36,667 nucleotides of DNA from Roseinatronobacter sp. (GCA_022565265.1 JAIUNA010000002.1:1-36667); one strand, 5' to 3'; positions 1-9,033 are shown, counted from the stretch's first letter. Numbers and translations are program-made. Notes: generated by a model from the sequence alone, not told the origin.

Positions 1-73
<73 letters not shown>

Positions 74-78
74 AGGCC

Positions 79-570
79 GTGACGGTTCTGGCGCTGCAAC
101 GGCCGGAACTGGTTGGGCGGTTGCTGGTGGCTGATATTGCCCCTGTTGCCTATGGGCATAGCCAGTCGCATTTGCTTGCCGCCATGCGCGCGCGGCCTTT
201 GGGTGCATTGGAACGCCGCGCGGCGGCGGATGCCGCGCTGGCCGCGCAGATTGCGGATGCTGGTGTGCGCGCGTTTTTGCTGCAATCGCTGGATATGAAG
301 GCCAGCCCGCCGCGCTGGCGGTTGAATCTGGATGTGCTGGAGCGCGAGATGGCGCAGATCACTGGCTGGCCAGAGGTGGCGGGCCAGTTTGATGGCCCGG
401 CGCTGTTTTTGAGTGGGGCACTTTCGGATTATGTGCGCCCGGAGCACCGCCCTGCCATCAAGGCGCTGTTTCCCGCCGCGAAATTTGCCAAGCTGCCTGA
501 CGCGGGCCATTGGCTGCATGCCGAAGCGCCGCGCCCCTTCGAGGCGACCGCGCGGATGTGGTTTGACTGA
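79..570 (+). CDS. Alpha/beta fold hydrolase, 5'-truncated by contig edge
   Basis: Protein VTVLALQRPELVGRLLVADIAPVAYGHS... resembles the region after the GHSMGGK nucleophile elbow; C-terminal DAGHWLHAEAP carries the catalytic His region. Confidence 0.8.
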   Translation: MTVLALQRPELVGRLLVADIAPVAYGHSQSHLLAAMRARPLGALERRAAADAALAAQIADAGVRAFLLQSLDMKASPPRWRLNLDVLEREMAQITGWPEVAGQFDGPALFLSGALSDYVRPEHRPAIKALFPAAKFAKLPDAGHWLHAEAPRPFEATARMWFD

Positions 571-579
571 GGCTTGGCC

Positions 580-762
580 TTAGGCCGCTATCAGTTTGCG
601 CGCGATGATCCAGCTTGCCCCGACACCCACAAGCGCGCCAAGCGCGGCTGCGATCAGGATGGGGTGCAAGGTATCTTGCCCGATGGTCAGCGCGGCGACA
701 ACGCCGATTCCGGCGAAAGTGACACCGGCAATCGAGTAGATGAGAAAAAACAAACGTGTCAT
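580..762 (-). CDS. Small two-TM membrane protein (often labelled 'CTP synthetase' in Rhodobacteraceae)
   Basis: MTRLFFLIYSIAGVTFAGIGVVAALTIGQDTLHPILIAAALGALVGVGASWIIARKLIAA; internal Met preferred as start. Confidence 0.65.
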   Translation of the reverse strand: MTRLFFLIYSIAGVTFAGIGVVAALTIGQDTLHPILIAAALGALVGVGASWIIARKLIAA

Positions 763-853
763 GGTCTGCCTCCAGAAGATGAAATAGGAGCAGATGGCAG
801 ACAAGCCGGGAGCTGTGCCTTGATCTGGCGCAAATTGGGCCGGGGCGAGACAT

Positions 854-1147
854 TCAGTCGCAGGAAAGCCGCGCGCGTAACACCCCTGTATCTCCGTCGA
901 TGCTGCCGGGATGGAGCGTGCAGCCGGTGGCGGCCTCTGCGGCCTGTGCCATGCGGGCTTTCAACCCCGGCTGATCTGCACGCCGGGCATAGCCGTGGCG
1001 GATGATTTCCACCTCTGTGCCGTTATGCCAGATCGTCAGGCGGTGCCCGGTGATCTGCGTTTCCAGCCTGTCGCCGCCGCGCAAATGGGGCGAGGGCATA
1101 TCGCAGGCGCAGAGCAGGGCCGGGAGGAGGATGAACAGGGGGCGCAT
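854..1147 (-). CDS. Putative small lipoprotein of unknown function
   Basis: MRPLFILLPALLCACDMPSP: signal peptide with lipobox-like LLCAC. Confidence 0.6.
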   Translation of the reverse strand: MRPLFILLPALLCACDMPSPHLRGGDRLETQITGHRLTIWHNGTEVEIIRHGYARRADQPGLKARMAQAAEAATGCTLHPGSIDGDTGVLRARLSCD

Positions 1148-1217
1148 CGGAGCATGAAACGCAAAGATGGTTAAAAATTGGTGAAGATGTCATGTCGTGG
1201 GGGGATCGCAGCGCCCG

Positions 1218-1246
1218 CTTGAATTTTGGCCTCGCATGGGCTATGG
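1218..1246 (+). promoter_or_regulatory. Candidate promoter CTTGAA-N17-CTATGG upstream of peroxiredoxin (RpoH-like)
   Basis: CTTGAA 1218-1223, CTATGG 1241-1246, spacing 17 nt. Confidence 0.4.
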
Positions 1247-1310
1247 TTGCGCGCGGCGCTTATCTGCCCATGATCCCCAAACGAAGACCTCAGACAGGAA
1301 GACCCCAGAC

Positions 1311-1841
1311 ATGACCCAGACCCATGTGCCAGAGTGCATCTTTCACACCCGCCAGCGCAATGGCGCGCTTGGGGGTGACAACCCCTATGAGTGGAAAGAG
1401 CTGAGCACGCGCGATGTTTTCGCAGGCAAGCGGGTGGTTCTGTTTGCGCTGCCCGGTGCATTTACACCCGCCTGTTCGGAAAGCCATTTGCCGGGATATG
1501 AGCGGCTGTATGACCAGATCATCGCCCAAGGGATAGATGCTGTGATCTGTCTGGCGGTGGTTGATGCCTTTGTCATGTTTCAATGGGCCAAGGCGCTGAA
1601 TATCACGAAAGTGCAGATGCTGCCCGATGGCAATGGCGATTTCACACGCCAGATGGGAATGCTTGTGCAGCGTCACTCGCAGGGGATGGGGCTGCGCAGT
1701 TGGCGCTATTCCATGCTGGTGGAAGATGGCGCAATCCTGCAGCTTTTTGCCGAGCCGGGCCGCCGTGACAATCCGCCGGGGGTTCCGTTGCAGATATCTG
1801 CGGCTGAGGTGATGCTGGATTATCTGCAACGCCGCCACTGA
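1311..1841 (+). CDS. Peroxiredoxin (Prx5/AhpE-like redoxin family)
   Basis: VVLFALPGAFTPACSESHLPGYE active-site motif, GMGLRSWRYSMLVEDG. Confidence 0.9.
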   Translation: MTQTHVPECIFHTRQRNGALGGDNPYEWKELSTRDVFAGKRVVLFALPGAFTPACSESHLPGYERLYDQIIAQGIDAVICLAVVDAFVMFQWAKALNITKVQMLPDGNGDFTRQMGMLVQRHSQGMGLRSWRYSMLVEDGAILQLFAEPGRRDNPPGVPLQISAAEVMLDYLQRRH

Positions 1842-1859
1842 CGCGCGGCGGGGTTTTTT
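1830..1859 (+). terminator. Probable intrinsic terminator at peroxiredoxin 3' end
   Basis: CGCCGC / GCGGCG stem followed by GGGTTTTTT. Confidence 0.6.
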
Positions 1860-1895
1860 CTTGACGGGCGCCGCGCGGCGCGGCCATCAGTGTAT

Positions 1896-2828
1896 ATGCG
1901 CATTGTTACGTTCAACGTTCAGAATCTGCGCCTGCGCCGCGTGGCAGGGCGCGCGCGGCTGGATGGGGCGCGCGATGGGGATGTGGCGCAAGATGCCGAG
2001 CGCGCGGGCGCTGCGCTGGATCTGGCGGATCGGCGCCTGACCAGTGCCATTCTGGCGCAGGCCGATGCGGATGTGATCTGCCTGCAAGAAGTGTTTGATC
2101 TGGAAACGCTGGATTTTTTCCATGATCATCTGATGCGCCATGCGGGCGCGCGGGCCTATCCCTACCGGGTATGCCTGCCGGGCAATGATGGAGGAGGGCG
2201 TGATCTGGCAGTGCTTAGCCGCCGCCCCTTGGAGGATGTGCAAAGCCATGCGCAGCTTACGCCCGATGATCTGGGCCTGTCTGCCTTGCCCGGTATTCAT
2301 ATGAACAGGCCTGTTTTCCGGCGGGATTGCCTGACATTTCGGGTGGCGGGGCTGCATTTTTTCCTGTGCCATTTCAAGGCCCCGTGGCCCGATGCCGCCC
2401 AATCCTGGCCCGTGCGGCATATGGAGGCTTTGGCCGTGCGTAAACTGGTTGAAGGGCTTTTGCGCCGTGATCCGGCAGCGCTTTGGCTGGTATTGGGGGA
2501 TCTGAACGAACCTACAAGCGCTGCGGAGGATCGGGCCGCGATTGTGCCGCTTTTGCCGCCGTTTTCGGTTGATCTGCTGGCACGGATGCCGCAGGCCGAG
2601 CGCTGGACATTTTTTGAGGCCGAAAATGGGCACTATGCCTGCCCTGATGCGCTTTTGGCCGCGCCTGCCGTGGCGCAGCGCTGGCCCGATACCCAGCCGC
2701 AGGTGTTGCGGGCCGGGCTGGACAGGGCGGCCACGCGGTCACAGGTGCAACGTCTTGCCGATGTGGGGGCGCATCGCCCCCATGCCAGCGATCATGCCGC
2801 AATAGTGTTGGAGCTGGCTGGCCTGTGA
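1896..2828 (+). CDS. Endonuclease/exonuclease/phosphatase family protein
   Basis: MRIVTFNVQNLRL..., CLQEVFD, LGDLNEP, ASDHAAIVLEL motifs. Confidence 0.85.
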   Translation: MRIVTFNVQNLRLRRVAGRARLDGARDGDVAQDAERAGAALDLADRRLTSAILAQADADVICLQEVFDLETLDFFHDHLMRHAGARAYPYRVCLPGNDGGGRDLAVLSRRPLEDVQSHAQLTPDDLGLSALPGIHMNRPVFRRDCLTFRVAGLHFFLCHFKAPWPDAAQSWPVRHMEALAVRKLVEGLLRRDPAALWLVLGDLNEPTSAAEDRAAIVPLLPPFSVDLLARMPQAERWTFFEAENGHYACPDALLAAPAVAQRWPDTQPQVLRAGLDRAATRSQVQRLADVGAHRPHASDHAAIVLELAGL

Positions 2829-2835
2829 GGTGGCG

Positions 2836-3309
2836 TTATTTGAGTGCCATCGAGGCAAAGAGATAGACGCTGTTCCGGCCCGGATTGGTTTTGTATATCC
2901 CGGCATTGGAGCGATGATCCACGCCCAACCCAAATTCCATGCCACCCTGTTGCGACACGCCCAGATCAAGCGCTGTGCGAAACTGGATCGGCCCGCCAAG
3001 ATATGGGCCAGAGCCGCGCCGATAGACCCCGGCCATTGTGCTGGCGCGCAGGAATATGCCTGCCGCTTCTTGCGCGCGCCATGTCACCGCAGTGCCTGCG
3101 CCTGCCCAGCCGGAACCATTTCCGGCCACAGATAGCCCAATCACGGGCTGGAACTTCCAGAAAACGGGGCTGCCAAGGTAACGAATATACCCTTCAGTGC
3201 TGCGCGCTTCCAGATGTTGGCCCAAGCTTGCGATGACGCGCGGGGAGTCTGCCGCTGCGGGAAATGTGAAGCCTAGCAGCGCGACAAGCGCGTAACGAAG
3301 ATATGTCAT
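2836..3309 (-). CDS. PagL-like lipid A 3-O-deacylase / acyloxyacyl hydrolase family outer-membrane protein
   Basis: Signal peptide; C-terminal FGLGVDHRSNAGIYKTNPGRNSVYLF contains the HxSN motif of PagL-type deacylases. Confidence 0.6.
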   Translation of the reverse strand: MTYLRYALVALLGFTFPAAADSPRVIASLGQHLEARSTEGYIRYLGSPVFWKFQPVIGLSVAGNGSGWAGAGTAVTWRAQEAAGIFLRASTMAGVYRRGSGPYLGGPIQFRTALDLGVSQQGGMEFGLGVDHRSNAGIYKTNPGRNSVYLFASMALK

Positions 3310-3800
3310 GTTGAAGCCTTGCCTGTATCGGTGCGAAATTTGACGATGCTTTTTCAGCGCTGCGTCATAGTCACCAGTTATTTTTAATCTGCCTATACAA
3401 TCTTAACGTGAATATAAGCGACCAGCCAGCCTGAGTGGCGCGGGCCTTGATTTGCCTATTGACTGTAGAGTTTTGGCAACAACGCGTGCGAGAAGGCCCG
3501 CTTAAAACACCGATGCCATGCTGTATCTTGAGGGGTGAAACTGGCGGCAAGCCGCATGGGCGGGCGGTGATGGCTGGATTTGTTTTGGGCGGGGGGGATT
3601 CAAAAACTTTTTGTAACAATGGGTTATGGCTGTGGCTGGCATGCGGTGTTGCAGGGCTAACGCGCAATGCCTAGAATTTGGGCGCAATCGGTGAAAACCC
3701 TCCATTTTTTGGCAAGGTTATCGGAGAATGCGCCGTCAGATTGCTCTGGAGCGTGCCGCGTTCTTTCGCATTCACGCGACCCCCTCTACCCTTACCGGGA

Positions 3801-3851
3801 CGCAGGTCTTTTTGCGCAAAACCGGTTCCCAGTTTTGTGCGACATGCTGTG
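3801..3851. repeat. Alphaproteobacterial dispersed palindromic repeat-like unit
   Basis: GCGCAAAAC CGGTTCCCA GTTTTGTGC (9-bp stem with one wobble, 3814-3840), flanked by ACGCAGGTCTTTTT and GACATGCT; resembles the GCGCAAAACCGGTTCCCACTTTTGCG units common in Rhizobiales genomes. Confidence 0.55.
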
Positions 3852-3917
3852 GAGTGGCAGATGTACGCGGCCCTGCCTGTGCCGCGTGCGCTGTCTTTGG
3901 GCCGCGCCCTTGCGCTG

Positions 3918-5186
3918 TCAGGTGATCTGTTCGCCTGTGTCGCGCTCTGTCTCTGCCTGTTCCGCAGACCATGCTGTCGCAGCCTCTACAGCGACGGGCG
4001 AAGTGGTGGGCAGAATGCCCAGATAGCTGTCGGTTTCCGAGGCCGGGATACCCGCGCGCTGGGTCATGCGATAGGCCGCATATAGCGCGATTGCGGCGAA
4101 GCTAGCACTCAACACCAGCCAAAAGGCGAATGGGCCAAAGCTTTGCATTGCCCAGCCTGTCATCAATGGCCCCAGAATGGCCCCCAGCCCAAAGGTAAAG
4201 ACCAGCCCGCCAGATGCGGCAGGCATATCTTCTGTTGCAAGCGTGTCATTGGTATAGGCCAGAAACAGCGCATATAGCGGCGTTGTGACCCCGCCTGCGA
4301 AAAAGGCGGAGATCAGAAGAAATGCCAATCCCCCTGCCATAACCCAGCCCAAGGCGCAAAAGCCCATCCCGATAACCGAGGCCGCGAAAATCAGCTTGCG
4401 CCTGTCCATCCTGTCAGACAGCCAGCCAATCGGGTATTGCAGCACCAAAGCACCAGCAAACAGCATCGCCACAAACAGCGATATTTCCGCCGCGCTCATC
4501 CCGATCTGGCTGCCAAAGACTGCGCCCATGCCCGATTGCGTGGCATAGACGCTGCCCAGCAGGAATATTCCCACAGTCCCCAACGGAGAGCCTTTGAAAA
4601 GTTGCCCCAAGGGCATGGCGCGCGCGACTTCCGTGGCTGGAACCGGAGTTGCTGATAACAGGATCGGCGCAAATGAGATCGAGACAAGAATCGATGCACA
4701 GATAAACAACACCGATGTAGCCGCATCGCCCAGCGTCAAAAGCCCCTGTGCGCCGATAATCCCCAGCGTCTGCGCGATCATATAGGCCGAAAGCACCTTG
4801 CCGCGCGTTTCATTCGTGGCGGCATTGTTCAGCCAGCTTTCGGCAGCCACATATATTCCAGACATGCAAAACCCGATAAGCACGCGCAGGATTGTCCAGG
4901 CCCAGGGTTCTGTCAGGATGGGAAAGGCAATCAGCCCGGCAGACATGAAGCTGCCAAGCGCGGCAAACACGCGTACATGGCCCACACTGCGGATCATGGC
5001 AGGCGTAATGCGTGCACCCGACAGGAAGCCAAGAAAATATGGCGAAGTCACAACAGCCAATTCAGCCGCCGAGAACCCTTCTATTCCCCCGCGCAAGCCA
5101 ATCAGCGTGAAATGCATGCCATTACCCAGCATGATCAGAAGGATTCCCAGCATCAACGGCCAAACGCCTGCAAATACCTTGATCAT
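3918..5186 (-). CDS. MFS transporter
   Basis: 12-TM hydrophobic protein MIKVFAGVWPLMLGILLIMLGNGMHFTLIGLRGG...; motif GWLSDRMDRRK. Confidence 0.9.
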   Translation of the reverse strand: MIKVFAGVWPLMLGILLIMLGNGMHFTLIGLRGGIEGFSAAELAVVTSPYFLGFLSGARITPAMIRSVGHVRVFAALGSFMSAGLIAFPILTEPWAWTILRVLIGFCMSGIYVAAESWLNNAATNETRGKVLSAYMIAQTLGIIGAQGLLTLGDAATSVLFICASILVSISFAPILLSATPVPATEVARAMPLGQLFKGSPLGTVGIFLLGSVYATQSGMGAVFGSQIGMSAAEISLFVAMLFAGALVLQYPIGWLSDRMDRRKLIFAASVIGMGFCALGWVMAGGLAFLLISAFFAGGVTTPLYALFLAYTNDTLATEDMPAASGGLVFTFGLGAILGPLMTGWAMQSFGPFAFWLVLSASFAAIALYAAYRMTQRAGIPASETDSYLGILPTTSPVAVEAATAWSAEQAETERDTGEQIT

Positions 5187-5465
5187 CGCATGGCCCTTCC
5201 CTGACAGTGCAAAATGCAATGTCTCAGCCGTCACACAGGCTGCTCTGTTCTGCCCTCGCCGTTACGCCGCATCGCAGCGCAAGAGCGACACATCCCGGTC
5301 TATTCTGATATCTGGCAAGATCACTGTGCGACAGGGCGCGCCATTTGCACCACATGGCTGTTCGCCGCGCTATCGGCATTCGCCCGAAGCATTGCCAACC
5401 GCGCGCAACGCAGTAAGCCCCGACAATAGCATTGCCGGGAAATGAGCATTTTTGTCTGTTGGAAG

Positions 5466-5539
5466 TGGAGGCGAGTAGGAGAATCGAACTCCTGTACACG
5501 GATTTGCAATCCGCTGCGTAACCACTCCGCCAACTCGCC
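5466..5539 (-). tRNA. tRNA-Cys (GCA anticodon), CCA encoded
   Basis: Reverse complement GGCGAGTTGGCGGAGTGGTTACGCAGCGGATTGCAAATCCGTGTACAGGAGTTCGATTCTCCTACTCGCCTCCA; 7-bp acceptor stem, GCA anticodon, U73, genomic CCA. Confidence 0.97.
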
Positions 5540-5544
5540 GTTCT

Positions 5545-5568
5545 GCGCGCCTGATTAGACAGGCGCGC
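5545..5568. other. Perfect 9-bp stem-loop between HIT gene and tRNA-Cys
   Basis: GCGCGCCTG-ATTAGA-CAGGCGCGC. Confidence 0.7.
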
Positions 5569-5576
5569 GGGTTCCG

Positions 5577-5960
5577 TCAAGGGCGCATCATCACCATTGG
5601 CCCGATATTGCGCCCTGCAAGGATATGCACATGAAGATGTGGTACTTCCTGTACTCCGTCTGCCCCGGCGTTGGAGATCATACGGTAGCCCGCCCCGCCA
5701 TCTCCGGGCGCGATTCCCAATTGCTCGCAGATGGTGCCGATCGCGCGGGTATAATCCACGATCTCCACATCTGATGCCGCGCGCGCGAAATGGTCGTAGC
5801 ACACATATGCGCCTTTGGGGATGACCAGCACATGATGCGGCGCTTTGGGCGCGATATCGCTGAAGGCCAGCGTATGGGTGCTTTCATAAACCTTCGTGCA
5901 GGTGATTTCCCCGCGCAGGATTTTGGCAAAGATATTCTCAGGGTCGTAGTGGTAATTCAT
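5577..5960 (-). CDS. HIT family (HINT-type) protein
   Basis: HLHVHILAG histidine triad; NIFAKILRGEI N-terminus. Confidence 0.95.
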   Translation of the reverse strand: MNYHYDPENIFAKILRGEITCTKVYESTHTLAFSDIAPKAPHHVLVIPKGAYVCYDHFARAASDVEIVDYTRAIGTICEQLGIAPGDGGAGYRMISNAGADGVQEVPHLHVHILAGRNIGPMVMMRP

Positions 5961-5967
5961 ATTGCTC

Positions 5968-7413
5968 TCATCCTGCTGTGCTGTCCCAGCCCGAAACAGC
6001 TTTGACTTCCAGAAAATCCTCTATCCCCCAGACCCCGCCTTCGCGGCCATTGCCGGAGTGTTTCATGCCACCAAAGGGTGATCCGGCGCTGCGCGAGCGG
6101 CCATTCATCTCTATCATGCCTGCGCGCAACTGCCGTGCAAGGCGGTTGCGTCGTGCGCCATCTTGGGATTGCACATAATTTGTCAGCCCATACACGGTGT
6201 CATTGGCAATGCGCAGCGCCTCTGCCTCTGTCCCGAACGGGATGATCGAGAGCACTGGGCCGAATATTTCTTCACGCGCGATGGTCATGTCATTTGTCAC
6301 ATCGGCAAAGACAGTGGGACGAACGAAATAGCCGCGATTGAAGCCATCGGGGCGGCCGGGGCCACCCGCAACCAGCCGTGCGCCTTCGGCTATGCCCGTC
6401 TCTATCAGTCCTTGGATTTTGTCATATTGTGCCTGAGAGACCACTGGCCCGATATGGCGGCCAGAGGCAGAGGCGGGGCCAACGGTTGTAGCCTCGGCTA
6501 TCTCGCGCGCGGTATCTACCGCCGCATCATAAATCTCGCGCTGCACCAGCATGCGGGTTGGGGCGTTGCACGATTGGCCGGAATTTTGGAAGCAATGTTG
6601 CACGCCGCGTTTCACAGCGCCTGCATCGGCATCGGCAAAGATCAGGTTTGCGCCTTTGCCGCCCAGTTCCAGATGCACGCGTTTGAGCGTTTCTGCCGCA
6701 TTTTTGGAAATCGCAATGCCCGCGCGGGTAGAGCCTGTGAAACTGACCATATCCACATTGGGATGGCCTGACAGCTGCGTGCCAACCCCCGGCCCATCGC
6801 CATTAACCATGTTGTAAACGCCTTTTGGCGTGCCAGCGGCATCCATGATCTCTGACCAGACGATAGAGGACAGAGGCGCGATTTCGGAAGGTTTGAGAAC
6901 CATGGTGCAGCCTGCCAGAAGGGCGGGGATCACCTTCAGCGTGACCTGATTCATCGGCCAGTTCCACGGCGTAATCAGCGCGCAGACGCCCACGGCCTCG
7001 CGGATGATCCGGTCTTCGGGGCTATGTGCGTTTAGCGGCGCTTCAAATTCGATCTGCTCGAATGCCGTGATGAAATTGCTGATATGCCATGTGCCAGCCC
7101 CGTATTGGCTGCTGTGCGCCAGATCAATGGGCGCGCCCATCTCAAGGCTCATGGCCTGCGCCATATCTTCGGCGCGGGCCTTGTATTCCTGCAAGATGCG
7201 TTTCACCAGTTCCAGCCTTTCGGCGGGCGGCGTGTGCATCCAGTCGGGCAAGGCGGCTTTGGCGCTGGCCACGGCCAGATCAGTATCGGCCACACCGCCC
7301 AAGGAAATGATGGCGCAAGGCTCTTCGGTGGAAGGGTCGATTACGGGCAAATCCTGCCCTGCAATCGGGTCGCACCACGTGCCGTTGATATAGAATTGCC
7401 GATGCATACGCAT
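5968..7413 (-). CDS. Aldehyde dehydrogenase family protein
   Basis: PWNWPMNQVTLKVIPALLAGCTMVLKPSE, LELGGKGANLIFADAD, FQNSGQSCNAPTRM, EEIFGPVLSI. Confidence 0.95.
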   Translation of the reverse strand: MRMHRQFYINGTWCDPIAGQDLPVIDPSTEEPCAIISLGGVADTDLAVASAKAALPDWMHTPPAERLELVKRILQEYKARAEDMAQAMSLEMGAPIDLAHSSQYGAGTWHISNFITAFEQIEFEAPLNAHSPEDRIIREAVGVCALITPWNWPMNQVTLKVIPALLAGCTMVLKPSEIAPLSSIVWSEIMDAAGTPKGVYNMVNGDGPGVGTQLSGHPNVDMVSFTGSTRAGIAISKNAAETLKRVHLELGGKGANLIFADADAGAVKRGVQHCFQNSGQSCNAPTRMLVQREIYDAAVDTAREIAEATTVGPASASGRHIGPVVSQAQYDKIQGLIETGIAEGARLVAGGPGRPDGFNRGYFVRPTVFADVTNDMTIAREEIFGPVLSIIPFGTEAEALRIANDTVYGLTNYVQSQDGARRNRLARQLRAGMIEMNGRSRSAGSPFGGMKHSGNGREGGVWGIEDFLEVKAVSGWDSTAG

Positions 7414-7550
7414 ATCGTCTCTCCCTTTGCCTATGGGGAATAACTGGCATTGCAGGGCAGGGCTTGCAAGGGGGCGGGGCATAAGAGAAGGCCGCGCGGT
7501 AGCTTTCTTGCGCAATGAAGGGTGTCATCGCGCCGCCACCAGTTGATGGC

Positions 7551-8288
7551 CTATCGCAGCGAGATCACCTTGCGATCAATCGCCAGCATATAGCCTTGGC
7601 GCGCGATATTCTTTACCAGCACTTCCGAAACAAGCTGATTGCCCAGACTATCGCGCAGCCGCTTGATGCGGGTGGCCCCTGCGGCCTCGTCGCAATCCAC
7701 CTCCGCGCGGCCTGAAATCATGGATTCTATTGCGGCCCCTGTCAGCAGCTCGTCATCTATGCAGGCCTCGGCCAGAACGGCGAGCGTTTCCACCGCGGCC
7801 GGGGTCAGCTTGAATTCCATGTCATTGATCCCCACCGAATTCGTGGCCCGATCAATCACCAGTTGCGACACTTGCAGCCCTTGCTTTTCCACCAGCGCCA
7901 GACGCTTGTTCAATGTCACCAGCATGACGATCACGGCCAGAGATGTCACCAGCAGCGCGGTTGCAAACACCAGCAAAACAAAGATCACGATGCGATAAGA
8001 GACCAGCGTTTCGGAAAAGGCAGTGCCCGATTGCGCAAGGATTTCCAGCAGTTTGATGTCTGATTGCGTGGTCAGATCGGCGTTTTCCACAAACACACGC
8101 TCTACCCGCGCATTGAAGGCACCAGCATCAGGCAGGTTCAGGAATAACAAGACCGACGTCAGGGCCAGAATGCCCACAATCGCAACCAGCCCCCAAATCA
8201 CGGCGCGGCTGCCAAGGCGCGACAGGTCACTGGCGGAGATGGATGGCCCCGGCATTGGCTCTCCTGCGCTGAAATTCGGTTTCATCAA
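7551..8288 (-). CDS. Membrane protein with two N-terminal TM helices and C-terminal OmpR/ToxR-like winged-helix domain
   Basis: TM segments AVIWGLVAIVGILALTSVLLFL and YRIVIFVLLVFATALLVTSLAVIVMLV; C-terminal GATRIKRLRDSLGNQLVSEVLVKNIARQGYMLA resembles the trans_reg_C wHTH core. Confidence 0.65.
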   Translation of the reverse strand: MMKPNFSAGEPMPGPSISASDLSRLGSRAVIWGLVAIVGILALTSVLLFLNLPDAGAFNARVERVFVENADLTTQSDIKLLEILAQSGTAFSETLVSYRIVIFVLLVFATALLVTSLAVIVMLVTLNKRLALVEKQGLQVSQLVIDRATNSVGINDMEFKLTPAAVETLAVLAEACIDDELLTGAAIESMISGRAEVDCDEAAGATRIKRLRDSLGNQLVSEVLVKNIARQGYMLAIDRKVISLR

Positions 8289-8523
8289 GGATGGACTCTA
8301 TTTGCAGCAGCGTCCAGCCAGAACGCGCGATGACCTCGCGCGCATAATCCGCGGCGGCCTGTGCAGAGCTACAGGCCGCTTCGGGCAATTCGATCAGGCC
8401 ATATTGCAGCCGCAAGGGGTTGTCCTGCTTGGCCTTGTAATCCGCATAGCATTGCGCCGAGGCTTGCCCCGCAAGCGCCAGCACCATGACAGAGGCGAAA
8501 AGGAAGGAATATGTTTTTCTCAT
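8227..8523 (-). CDS. Secreted/periplasmic protein of unknown function
   Basis: MRKTYSFLFASVMVLALAGQASAQ signal peptide; overlaps the 5' end of the downstream wHTH gene. Confidence 0.6.
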   Translation of the reverse strand: MRKTYSFLFASVMVLALAGQASAQCYADYKAKQDNPLRLQYGLIELPEAACSSAQAAADYAREVIARSGWTLLQIESILDETEFQRRRANAGAIHLRQ

Positions 8524-8666
8524 ATCCTCAGCTACGCGCGCCCGGCAGTGATATGCAATAGCAGCCAAGCGCCGGGGCTGTTGTTATCGGATAACAAGGC
8601 TTTTGTTGACAAATGCGTTTCCAAGTCGCACCCTTTTCTCACTATTTTGATAATGGAGTTTTTACA

Positions 8667-8993
8667 ATGTCACAGCTTTCCCGCCGTTTTCAGGTTATGG
8701 CCATTGCTGGTCTGGCCCTTGGATTTGTTACTGTCGCAGCCCCACCCGCCAAGGCAGACCCCGGCACCGCAGCCGCGCTGGGCGTGGCCGCTGTGATTGG
8801 CTGGGCGCATTACGAAAACAAGCGAAACCGAACTGCGCGCGCCACCGCCAAGCCCTGCCCGCGTACTGGATATGTGATCCAGACCACCCGCGCGCCCTTC
8901 CATGTGTACCACGAGCCTTATCCCGTGCGCCCGGCTGCGTGCAAAGTGTCGGGCAATGCCTTTGATGTTGGGTGCTTGAAGCGCCATAACTAA
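8667..8993 (+). CDS. Small exported protein of unknown function
   Basis: MSQLSRRFQVMAIAGLALGFVTVAAPPAKA signal-peptide-like N-terminus. Confidence 0.6.
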   Translation: MSQLSRRFQVMAIAGLALGFVTVAAPPAKADPGTAAALGVAAVIGWAHYENKRNRTARATAKPCPRTGYVIQTTRAPFHVYHEPYPVRPAACKVSGNAFDVGCLKRHN

Positions 8994-9033
8994 CCCCCCT
9001 TGCGAGGGTGCGGGGCTATGGTGATAAAGGGCC

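Noticed and set aside
1887-2633. 248-aa minus-strand ORF opposite the EEP nuclease
   Set aside because: Antisense shadow of a well-supported CDS; no domain-like motifs.
3371-3674. Overlapping short ORFs (98 aa minus, 79 aa plus) in the 3.3-3.9 kb gap
   Set aside because: No motif, no convincing RBS, atypical composition; treated as noncoding.
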